A DNA stretch of 46,001 nt from positions 1 to 46,001 of the IMG/VR virus record IMGVR_UViG_3300031707_000034; one strand, given 5' to 3'. The notes under the pieces are model-generated. The model did no database searches, had not been told where the DNA came from, and saw only the letters and a program-made list of their open reading frames with translations. A program made the translations under genes and the position numbers. Below, in pieces: positions 39,055 through 46,001 of the stretch (positions within the stretch are counted from its first letter, which is position 1; every line of letters begins with the position of its first letter). Origin of the DNA: a virus.

Positions 39055-42000
39055 ATGAGCTTAGCAGATAGGTATGGAATTTCATTATATCGTGGTGGAA
39101 CTAATATAACCAACCACACTATATCCTATACATGGAGTAAAAAGGTATGTACTGGTATAGGAACCATGACCTTAATTATAGAAAACTCCATTATAGACAC
39201 CATAAATATATCGGATAGTATTGAAATATTTGAAAACTCTGCTCTTGTATTTACTGGGTATGTGTCCAAGACAACAGACAACTATCAGGGTACTTCAACC
39301 ATAGAGTGCCAGGACAAGTCTAAAAATCTCGTAGATTATTTTATCACGGAAACCTATCTGATAGACTATGCTTCCTTTTCCAGAACCTGGATAGAGAAGT
39401 TCCTTACTGATGCACAAGTTTCTTATCAGTTTCTAACCGAAGAAAACGGCTCGCTATTGTCTAATAATACCAGTCTAGGGCTTACATCTGCATATGACCA
39501 GATAATGAGTTTACTCCAACAGAATGGTTGGTACATAGAATTTACCCCAGGAGGAGGAGCACTTATAGGTAAACTAACATCCAGTGTATCAAATGGAGTA
39601 AGCATAAACAAATCAAGAATACTTCAGATAGAAGTAATAAAAGATGATAAAATGCTTAGAAATAGAGGTGTAGTGTGGGGAAATGCCAACCCAAATACTG
39701 GTTTACAGGTATATGCAGATGTATATAGACCTACCCCCTGGGATATAGATTCTAATGATAAAAGAGCATTTGTAGTAGCCAACTCTAATATACCCAATAG
39801 CTATACAGCCAATCAGATAGCCAATGCAGGATTAGATACCTTTGCCAAGATAACAGAGGAAAAACACATAGTAGTTGAATCTCTACTGGGTGTGGGCTTC
39901 AGTACAAGAATATATGTAGATAGTGATGTATTCAATGGTTCAGGAATAGTCACTACTTACGGAACTTCCTGTGATAGTAATGGACTAAAGACAAATATTA
40001 TTCTTGATGAGAGATGCCCTAGATTATTTGGTAGTTTTTATGACTTTGGAGATTTTGTTTATGTGGGTACAGATGGTTCTGGTGTATGGAGAAAACAACT
40101 GGAATCCGGTATTTGGTATAACTTTTCTGGAGAAATAAATGATCTACACATCTCAGATCTTTATAAAAATAAGGATCTGATTTCCTGTGTAACAGCTTCT
40201 GGAGAAGCATATAGAACATATGGCGGGTATTCTTCCTGGATACCTATAGAAATTCCCCCACTAACAATAAACGAAAATGACATTGAAGCCTCTGGGATGT
40301 TAGCATTAAATCTAGTATCTTCTGGATTAATGACCAGAGCGTGTATAATGGATAAAACATCAAATGATATTAGGCTACTTGTAGATAATAGAGAAGGAGC
40401 TAATTATCCTGTTGGAAGCGGGATAAATATTAGTAGTATGCTGGCGGCAACTTCTGGGGTGGGGTCCAGGGCCTGGGTATTGGACTACTCATCTAATGGA
40501 GTATTGATAGAGCAGTATCCTATACATATTTCTGGTGATTATGATTCCTTTATATTTGCGGGAGGAGATATAGAAAATGATGGGAGTAATGATTTTGTAT
40601 CTGTACTTATGGCAGAAAAGGCCTTTCATAGAACCCCACAAGGAAGGTTTGATCTTGGGTATGCTTCTGGGCATCCTGGAGGAGTCACAACAGTAAAATC
40701 CAGTATATCAGATACCTTTGAATATCCAACCCAATATGCTAATGAATATTTTACATCATATCAGGACTATACCTTTTTAAATTATTCTCTATCAGTATTT
40801 GCTACAGAAAATGAATATCAAGTTAACTATTCATGGTTAGGCAACAGTAAGACCAATTGCACCATAAATAAACTAATAAACTCTAATACTTGGAATGGAA
40901 GATCACACGCATTTTCTGGTACATATGCTGTTATTGGGTCTTTTACAAATGGGGACGTAACCAGGTTCTTTTCTAACAGTGCCAACCACACCTATTTTGA
41001 GCATACCTACTCAACTAATTCCTGGTCACACGCAGATCTAGGGACAACAAACTATTGTTCAGCCACCGTAAAAATAAACAATAAAATATATTTTTCCAGA
41101 TATGAAAATATAACAAATGATGATGGCCCTCCCTGGTTCTACATTGGTTTTAATTATTGGGTATATGAACTGGATATGGAAACCAGTTCTTTATCTGAAT
41201 ATAGTAGTGGTGGTATTGAGGGAAGTTTAGCACATAGAAGTGTTATTTGTGATCTGGTTATAGCACAAGTTAATAATAGTTTAAAAATAATATGTCCCTA
41301 TGTACAATTAGATCTTGTTAATGGCAATGATTCTTATGTATACCTTAATGACTTTATAACTGGGGATGGGGAATATCTAGGCATTTGGGAAGACGCTCAG
41401 TGGTATTATTCAGGGTCTTATGGAGATGTGGATGTAATATCCCCAGTAAATAATGCTAATTTCTATGGGGTAGGATCACTAAATACATCACCAACTAATT
41501 ACTTTTCTATAGATAGTGGAGGTATAGGACCAGTATCAGAAACATATACAGAATTTCCAATACTGGACTCACACTTTACCAACAGTGATGTATATTCATC
41601 TGGAATAAAAAAAGGGACAAATGATTTATATATAACAGATAGTGTAGGAAACCCACTAATAAAAGTGGATTTTGGTGCAGAGTATACTCCTCGCAGTATG
41701 TCAGGTGTCTTAGACTACCTAGATGGTAGTTTTTATGTCTTAGCTAATAAAGGATCAGAAACTTGGCTAATAAAAACCCCCAATGGAACGGACATTACAA
41801 ATAAAATAAAACTAAGTAATTCAACTGTACCTGACGTAGATGCAGTGGTGGATCTATATGGACCATATATAGTGATAACAGACCCAGAAAATAATTCTGT
41901 TTTTTCAATCTTTGCGATAAATGATTCCACAGTAGACGAAATATATATTACGTATGCAAAAGTCTTAAGAAGAGTTAATGATATTTATAATGAGATAATA

Positions 42001-42510
42001 AGTAGTAGAGCCGGAACCTATTATAAATTGGAAATATCCCAAAATAATCCAGTATTAATATATTCATCTCATGTATCCTCCAATATAGCATCATTAAAAA
42101 TGTATATATCAGGTCCAGATATATTTATAACCACGTTAACTACCCCAAATATACATGCTTTACATGATGTACGCTACACCTGTACACAGGATGATTATCT
42201 AGCTGAAACAGAAGTTAGTTTATTTTATGCTTCTTCTGGAATGATGATAAGATCTGACATATCTAGTATTTATGTATCTGGATATGATACAAATTTTCTG
42301 GATACCTATGATGAATATTTAATAATGTCTGGGATTAAATTTTTAGAAACAACTAACTATAAATATCCATATCAATATATATTTGCAGCTACAAGTGGAA
42401 TGTATCCTACCTTTATGCAGCAAAACAACACAGAACTTGGTTTTATTGACTATAGTTCTGGTTTGCCAGAAAGTTCTATAACTATAATTAGAATAGATGA
42501 CTCCATATAG
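39055..42510 (+). CDS. Large tail-tip protein with N-terminal hub-like domain
   Basis: 1151 residues from ATG 39055. Residues 1 to about 290 repeat the hub pattern of the previous gene (NISDSIEIFENSALVFTGYV; LTSAYDQIMSLLQQNGWYIE; KMLRNRGVVWGNANPN). The remaining about 850 residues are beta-rich with short recurring strands and many Gly, Ser, Tyr and Asn (FVYVGTDGSGVWRKQLESG, LGSFTNGD-like turns), suggesting propeller-like receptor-facing blades. It may contact the host surface. Confidence 0.7.
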   Translation: MSLADRYGISLYRGGTNITNHTISYTWSKKVCTGIGTMTLIIENSIIDTINISDSIEIFENSALVFTGYVSKTTDNYQGTSTIECQDKSKNLVDYFITETYLIDYASFSRTWIEKFLTDAQVSYQFLTEENGSLLSNNTSLGLTSAYDQIMSLLQQNGWYIEFTPGGGALIGKLTSSVSNGVSINKSRILQIEVIKDDKMLRNRGVVWGNANPNTGLQVYADVYRPTPWDIDSNDKRAFVVANSNIPNSYTANQIANAGLDTFAKITEEKHIVVESLLGVGFSTRIYVDSDVFNGSGIVTTYGTSCDSNGLKTNIILDERCPRLFGSFYDFGDFVYVGTDGSGVWRKQLESGIWYNFSGEINDLHISDLYKNKDLISCVTASGEAYRTYGGYSSWIPIEIPPLTINENDIEASGMLALNLVSSGLMTRACIMDKTSNDIRLLVDNREGANYPVGSGINISSMLAATSGVGSRAWVLDYSSNGVLIEQYPIHISGDYDSFIFAGGDIENDGSNDFVSVLMAEKAFHRTPQGRFDLGYASGHPGGVTTVKSSISDTFEYPTQYANEYFTSYQDYTFLNYSLSVFATENEYQVNYSWLGNSKTNCTINKLINSNTWNGRSHAFSGTYAVIGSFTNGDVTRFFSNSANHTYFEHTYSTNSWSHADLGTTNYCSATVKINNKIYFSRYENITNDDGPPWFYIGFNYWVYELDMETSSLSEYSSGGIEGSLAHRSVICDLVIAQVNNSLKIICPYVQLDLVNGNDSYVYLNDFITGDGEYLGIWEDAQWYYSGSYGDVDVISPVNNANFYGVGSLNTSPTNYFSIDSGGIGPVSETYTEFPILDSHFTNSDVYSSGIKKGTNDLYITDSVGNPLIKVDFGAEYTPRSMSGVLDYLDGSFYVLANKGSETWLIKTPNGTDITNKIKLSNSTVPDVDAVVDLYGPYIVITDPENNSVFSIFAINDSTVDEIYITYAKVLRRVNDIYNEIISSRAGTYYKLEISQNNPVLIYSSHVSSNIASLKMYISGPDIFITTLTTPNIHALHDVRYTCTQDDYLAETEVSLFYASSGMMIRSDISSIYVSGYDTNFLDTYDEYLIMSGIKFLETTNYKYPYQYIFAATSGMYPTFMQQNNTELGFIDYSSGLPESSITIIRIDDSI

Positions 42511-42519
42511 AGAACCCCA

Positions 42520-43050
42520 ATGATACATTTATTAGGAAAAAGATTTGGAAGGCTTTTAGTTATAAATCAAACTACTAGAAGAGGCAAAAACGGTGGTATT
42601 TGGTGGCTATGTAAATGTGATTGTGGAGATGAAAAGGAGGTGGATATGACAAATCTTATTAATGGACATGTTAAAAGTTGTGGATGCTTACAAAAGGAAT
42701 CAAGATACAGGGAAGATACTGGCTTAAGATATGTTATAAGTGTCTATAAAAGAAATGCAAAAACTAGAAATCTTATTTGGAAACTCACCCAAGAACAGGT
42801 TGAAAGTATAACTAAAAAGAATTGTTTTTATTGTGGTAGACCACCAGAAAGAGAATCCCTATGTTCATCTATAAAGTATATTTATAATGGGATAGACAGA
42901 GTAGATAGTTCTGTTGGGTACACAGAGAATAACTGTGTTTCCTGCTGTTGGAGTTGTAATGCAAGAAAAAGTAACTTTTCAGCAGAAAATATGAAGAAGT
43001 CCCTTGAATTTCTTGGGTATAAAATAATAAGAATAGATGATGAGATGTAA
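42520..43050 (+). CDS. HNH endonuclease with N-terminal zinc-ribbon DNA-binding module
   Basis: 176 residues. GKRFGRLLVI with CKCDCGDEKEVDMTNLINGH and SCGCL (about 6-60) is the Cys-rich module typical of phage and intron-associated HNH enzymes. The nuclease part has CFYCGRPPE, GIDRVDSSVGYTENNCVSCCWSCNARK and N at about 158, the His-poor GIDRxD...NxxxxCxxCNxxK variant common in this group. It is inserted between the tail-tip protein and the next baseplate gene with only short gaps. Confidence 0.88.
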   Translation: MIHLLGKRFGRLLVINQTTRRGKNGGIWWLCKCDCGDEKEVDMTNLINGHVKSCGCLQKESRYREDTGLRYVISVYKRNAKTRNLIWKLTQEQVESITKKNCFYCGRPPERESLCSSIKYIYNGIDRVDSSVGYTENNCVSCCWSCNARKSNFSAENMKKSLEFLGYKIIRIDDEM

Positions 43051-43052
43051 TT

Positions 43053-43715
43053 ATGCCCTTAAATGATTTTTCCTATACTATAATAGAATTTATAAACAAT
43101 GCAGTTAAATCTGCATCTATGAAACCTCTTAATCTAGGAGGTATAAATTATTCTGGTGGTGGTTATGGAGGTCCTCCTGGTGGGTTTGTTGGAGTTTTAC
43201 CACAAACCAGGGTAGCCTATGACTATAGTGAACTTTCTTACAGTGGAATACCAAGTTCCGGGGTATCCCTACTTGACAATCTTAATCACATACGATATAG
43301 GATAGAGGAAGAAGCAATACAATATCCAGATGGTATTACAATTGTAGGTACTGGCACTTTTGATGACCCCTTTACAGCAACCGCATCTAATATAAGAACA
43401 TATACTTGGGTAATTGGAGATCCGGAAATTGGTGGAATACCAGGACCAAGGATAGCAGAAATTCACGAAATAACTAGAATAGATAGTTATATAACCGCAT
43501 CAGCCTCGGTTACATATAACATCGAAGAAAGAAGTATTATAGGAACTACTGGAACAGACATATTAACAAGTGACCTTATAACTACTGTAAGTGGTGAGTA
43601 CTCAGAATCCTTCTCTAATCCAATACTGGCAAACGGATCTTGGTTATGGTTGGACATATCTGATATTTCTGGAAATCCAGGAGAACTTGTTGTAACTCTT
43701 GTATGTGAGGTTTAA
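43053..43715 (+). CDS. Baseplate or tail-tip accessory protein
   Basis: 220 residues. It has a helical N-terminus (about 1-27), a Gly-rich linker (GGINYSGGGYGGPPGGFVG, about 33-51) and then a beta-rich C-terminal domain (ASVTYNIEERSIIGTTG, ELVVTLVCEV). This is the layout of tail-tip adaptors or small fibre-tip proteins. No enzyme motif seen. It lies between an HNH gene and the Cys-rich gene. Confidence 0.55.
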   Translation: MPLNDFSYTIIEFINNAVKSASMKPLNLGGINYSGGGYGGPPGGFVGVLPQTRVAYDYSELSYSGIPSSGVSLLDNLNHIRYRIEEEAIQYPDGITIVGTGTFDDPFTATASNIRTYTWVIGDPEIGGIPGPRIAEIHEITRIDSYITASASVTYNIEERSIIGTTGTDILTSDLITTVSGEYSESFSNPILANGSWLWLDISDISGNPGELVVTLVCEV

Positions 43716-43716
43716 T

Positions 43717-44118
43717 ATGTTCAATTTAAATGAAACAGAATTCAAGATTCATTTACATAACAAATTATGTGCTGTTGTAGATATATTGATAGCCTACTAC
43801 AACCCATGTAATATTGGTGCTAATGGTACGTGTAAGACAGGAATTATAACCTGCTGCCACAACACTAATTATGAATCTGTAGATGGAGGGTGTATATTTC
43901 TATCTGATCTAGGATGTACCGTTAGAAATCTTGAATGTAAGGTGTGGTTCTGTAATGAAATATTAGACAAGCTACCAAGAAAATTAAAGTTGTCTCTAAA
44001 GGCTATAGAGATATTGGACAGATTGTTTATGCTGTCTAGTTATCCCCCAGAACACCTGACACATGAAAACTCCGAATATCAGATTCAGGATACGTTGAGA
44101 TATTTTGATGAAGAATAG
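43717..44118 (+). CDS. Cys-rich metal-binding protein, YkgJ-like
   Basis: About 133 residues. I choose ATG 43717 (one base after the previous stop, GAGG six bases ahead), not the TTG 18 bases upstream. It has about ten cysteines: CAVV, YNPCNIG, GTCKTG, TCCHNTN, GGCIFLSDLGC and ECKVWFC. The run GCIFLSDLGCTVRNLECKVWFC looks like the YkgJ-type iron or zinc cluster-binding pattern. The rest is helical. In a baseplate region it could deliver metal to a tail-tip protein, but that is a guess. Confidence 0.6.
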   Translation: MFNLNETEFKIHLHNKLCAVVDILIAYYNPCNIGANGTCKTGIITCCHNTNYESVDGGCIFLSDLGCTVRNLECKVWFCNEILDKLPRKLKLSLKAIEILDRLFMLSSYPPEHLTHENSEYQIQDTLRYFDEE

Positions 44119-46001
44119 TAAAGTTGTTATCGCTAGAATACTGGAAGACTTAACACTATTGAGTCATAGTGTTCTGTCTACGTTTATAAACGAAGATCAT
44201 TTACTCAAGTATAAGCCGATCCATCTGTGTGAGTGGTATGGACGGCTTGGCTTGGATACCCCAAAGTATTTCATTGGAAAAACAGTAGTACCAACCCTAA
44301 CAACAAGTGCTTGTACCAGTGTTTTATATACATCCGCAACCGGAAATGGTAATATCACTGCTACCGGTGGTGCTAATCCTACAATACGTGGATTTTGCTA
44401 TATGGTTGGAACAAGTGGAGATCCAACTACCTCTAATTCAACAAAGTCTGAAAGTGGTTCTTTTGGCACTGGATCATACTCATTGTCAATTACTGGATTA
44501 GTCTACAATACTGGATATAGAGTCAGAGCATACGCCACAAATTCTGCCGGTACTGGTTATGGTACAACTGTTCAACTTACTACTATAAACGTACCTAGTA
44601 TAGTCCTGGGGACCCCAACAGAGGGAAGTACTGAGGATACAACACCAGTTCTTTATTTTACTGGTACTGCTCTGTCAGGAGAAGAAATTGAATATGAAGT
44701 TCAGATAGACACGGTAGATACCTTTAATTCACAAACAGCAATAAACAGGTATCTGAAATATCTCAATGTTAGCACCTATAAATATAACTCGCCTACTGGG
44801 TATTTGTATGCTATTGTAAGAAGCGGTTCTAATTCAGGAACTATTGTAGGTACAAGTGAAAATAGATTAATGTCTGAGTTTATTACTACTCCAGGACAAT
44901 TTGAAATATTTACATTTACTACTCCCATAGAACTATCAATAGGAACTAATTATTTTATTCAACTTCTACGAACAGCCAATTATGACGCCACTAACAGATG
45001 CGATATTAATTTAAGTAATGGGAATTACGCAAGTGGGGATTGTTATGAATATAATACGAGCTGGACTGTATATACTGGGGTAGATATTATATTTCAACTT
45101 CTTGATTCCGATTTCACGGTATTTTTAGACTGTAATTATAGTAAAGCTGGGTCTGAACCTTTATGTGGAGAACCAAGTGGTACATATGCCAGGGTAGGAC
45201 AATCTTTTGCAGCACCTAGCGTTGCAGCATCGCTTAAAGATAAGTTTTCAGCCAAACCAGATACCGGATTTTACCATGATGGAAGTGACACACACCCATT
45301 TACTTCTGGTCACGAAATAACTTTTACAATTCAGGTTGGGGACGAATTACCATCAAACGATACTTATTATTGGAGAGTCAGAGCCAGAGACGCTACCTAT
45401 GGATTATGGGGAAGTTGGAGTTCTGCAAAATCTTTTGTAGTACCGGCAGTACTGGTTGTTGCTAACACATCACATTTACAAAGTTCAGACAATGTTACTT
45501 TAACTCCACATACAGGTGGTACAGAGCTAGTTGTTCAGAATTCATCCCACGCACACACTTCGGAATCCCCAACTCTTGTATATGTAGCCATATTAGTAGT
45601 TAATAACGCCTCTCATGCACATGCAGCGGGTAATATAACACTAACATTAATAATTACTGCGTCTGCAATAACTGCCGATGGTCATAATTTTTATAACGAT
45701 ACTACCCCAACACTTGAATTTGTGGGCTTTGATCCAGGAGCAAGGAGTTTAGAATATGAAGTAAAAATAAATCAAAAATGGGAGATTAATACTCCATACG
45801 CTACCTCGTATGGCTGGGCCTTTAACTCAACTTCTGGAGGTCACATATTTACTCATGTATCTGCCGGTACGCGCAGATTGTGGCACTTTAATGGGAGTTC
45901 TTGGGTAGAGGAGAGACCAATAAACGATGCAAGCTATTATTGGGGACCCCTAGATATAGCAAATGGAAAAATGCTTGCAATGAGGTGGATTGATACAACT
46001 A
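44108..46001 (+). CDS. Large tail fibre protein, 3' end outside window
   Basis: An open frame from ATG 44108, inside the last codons of the previous gene (ATGA overlap), runs to the window edge: 631 codons visible, no stop. An N-terminal helical tail-attachment part (about 1-60) is followed by fibronectin-III-like modules (SLSITGLVYNTGYRVRAYAT near 145; YYWRVRARDATYGLWGSWSS near 425), then repeats of the type SSHAHTSE and SHLQSSDN (about 448-510) shared with the fibre at 23074-25773. Likely the host-recognition fibre. Confidence 0.8.
   Translation, partial: MKNSKVVIARILEDLTLLSHSVLSTFINEDHLLKYKPIHLCEWYGRLGLDTPKYFIGKTVVPTLTTSACTSVLYTSATGNGNITATGGANPTIRGFCYMVGTSGDPTTSNSTKSESGSFGTGSYSLSITGLVYNTGYRVRAYATNSAGTGYGTTVQLTTINVPSIVLGTPTEGSTEDTTPVLYFTGTALSGEEIEYEVQIDTVDTFNSQTAINRYLKYLNVSTYKYNSPTGYLYAIVRSGSNSGTIVGTSENRLMSEFITTPGQFEIFTFTTPIELSIGTNYFIQLLRTANYDATNRCDINLSNGNYASGDCYEYNTSWTVYTGVDIIFQLLDSDFTVFLDCNYSKAGSEPLCGEPSGTYARVGQSFAAPSVAASLKDKFSAKPDTGFYHDGSDTHPFTSGHEITFTIQVGDELPSNDTYYWRVRARDATYGLWGSWSSAKSFVVPAVLVVANTSHLQSSDNVTLTPHTGGTELVVQNSSHAHTSESPTLVYVAILVVNNASHAHAAGNITLTLIITASAITADGHNFYNDTTPTLEFVGFDPGARSLEYEVKINQKWEINTPYATSYGWAFNSTSGGHIFTHVSAGTRRLWHFNGSSWVEERPINDASYYWGPLDIANGKMLAMRWIDTT
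45450..45650 (+). repeat. Fibre repeats shared with the upstream fibre
   Basis: Three units (LVVANTSHLQSSDNVTLTPH; LVVQNSSHAHTSESPTL; LVVNNASHAHAAGNITLT) follow the same pattern as the array at 23701-25560. Their presence in two separate virion proteins suggests module exchange between fibre genes. Confidence 0.7.

Noticed and set aside
44307-44501. Short plus-strand frame near the right end
   Set aside because: It is out of frame with the long fibre gene that covers the region and has no ribosome site.
1-46001. CRISPR array, integrase, attachment site or replication origin
   Set aside because: I looked for regular direct repeats with unique spacers, tyrosine or serine recombinase motifs and iteron clusters and saw none. 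The only arrays are coding repeats in the fibres.

Overview
The window is a stretch of an AT-rich tailed double-stranded DNA bacteriophage genome (class Caudoviricetes). It holds a large tRNA cluster, tightly packed one-direction genes with start/stop overlaps, and a full set of virion genes: terminase, portal, protease/scaffold, HK97-type capsid, neck, tail tube, frameshifted tail chaperones, tape measure, baseplate hubs and fibre. A 1642-residue tape measure and the absence of any sheath-like gene suggest a long, flexible, non-contractile tail (siphovirus morphology). The host cannot be named from sequence alone; the codon use (many ATA, AGA and AGG codons) fits the tRNAs the phage carries.

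Layout. 1-487: a minus-strand HNH endonuclease cut by the window edge. 499-3103: seventeen tRNA genes (Asn, Glu, Tyr, Arg-CCT, His, Ser-TGA, Leu, Asp, Thr, Ile-TAT, Arg-TCT, Gln, Ser-GCT, Cys, Val, Lys, Phe). Several long spacers between them fold into helices whose ends lie 3-6 nt from the flanking tRNAs. The cluster also holds an acceptor/T-arm minihelix and two sigma70-type promoters, one a perfect consensus. 3136-7405: small membrane and zinc-ribbon proteins, an adenine methyltransferase, a dCMP deaminase, a TOPRIM primase, a HAD nucleotidase and a candidate small terminase. 7405-14791: a ten-gene glycan/acyl cassette. 14792-22963: large terminase with an endonuclease-bearing intein, portal, protease/scaffold, decoration protein, capsid and accessory head genes. 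22980-31668: a repeat-rich fibre, neck genes, another glycosyltransferase, a tail terminator with a broken frame, and the tail tube. 31797-46001: tail chaperones joined by -1 frameshifting, tape measure, tandem hub proteins, an HNH endonuclease, baseplate accessories and a fibre that runs off the right edge.

How the parts may work together. The cassette (epimerase/dehydratase, PLP aminotransferase, GNAT acyltransferase, acyl carrier protein, ketoreductase, AMP-forming ligase, two methyltransferases and two glycosyltransferases) reads as a pathway that makes an N-acylated, possibly methylated, amino sugar and transfers it. It lies just upstream of the large terminase, and a third glycosyltransferase sits among the neck genes. 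Two virion proteins carry Thr/Ser-rich repeats. My inference is that the phage glycosylates its own particles, or remodels host surface glycans, with a sugar built partly on a carrier protein. The other unusual layer is the tRNA cluster, where structured non-tRNA segments alternate with tRNAs. This recalls, but exceeds, the two stable RNAs of unknown function in the phage T4 tRNA cluster.
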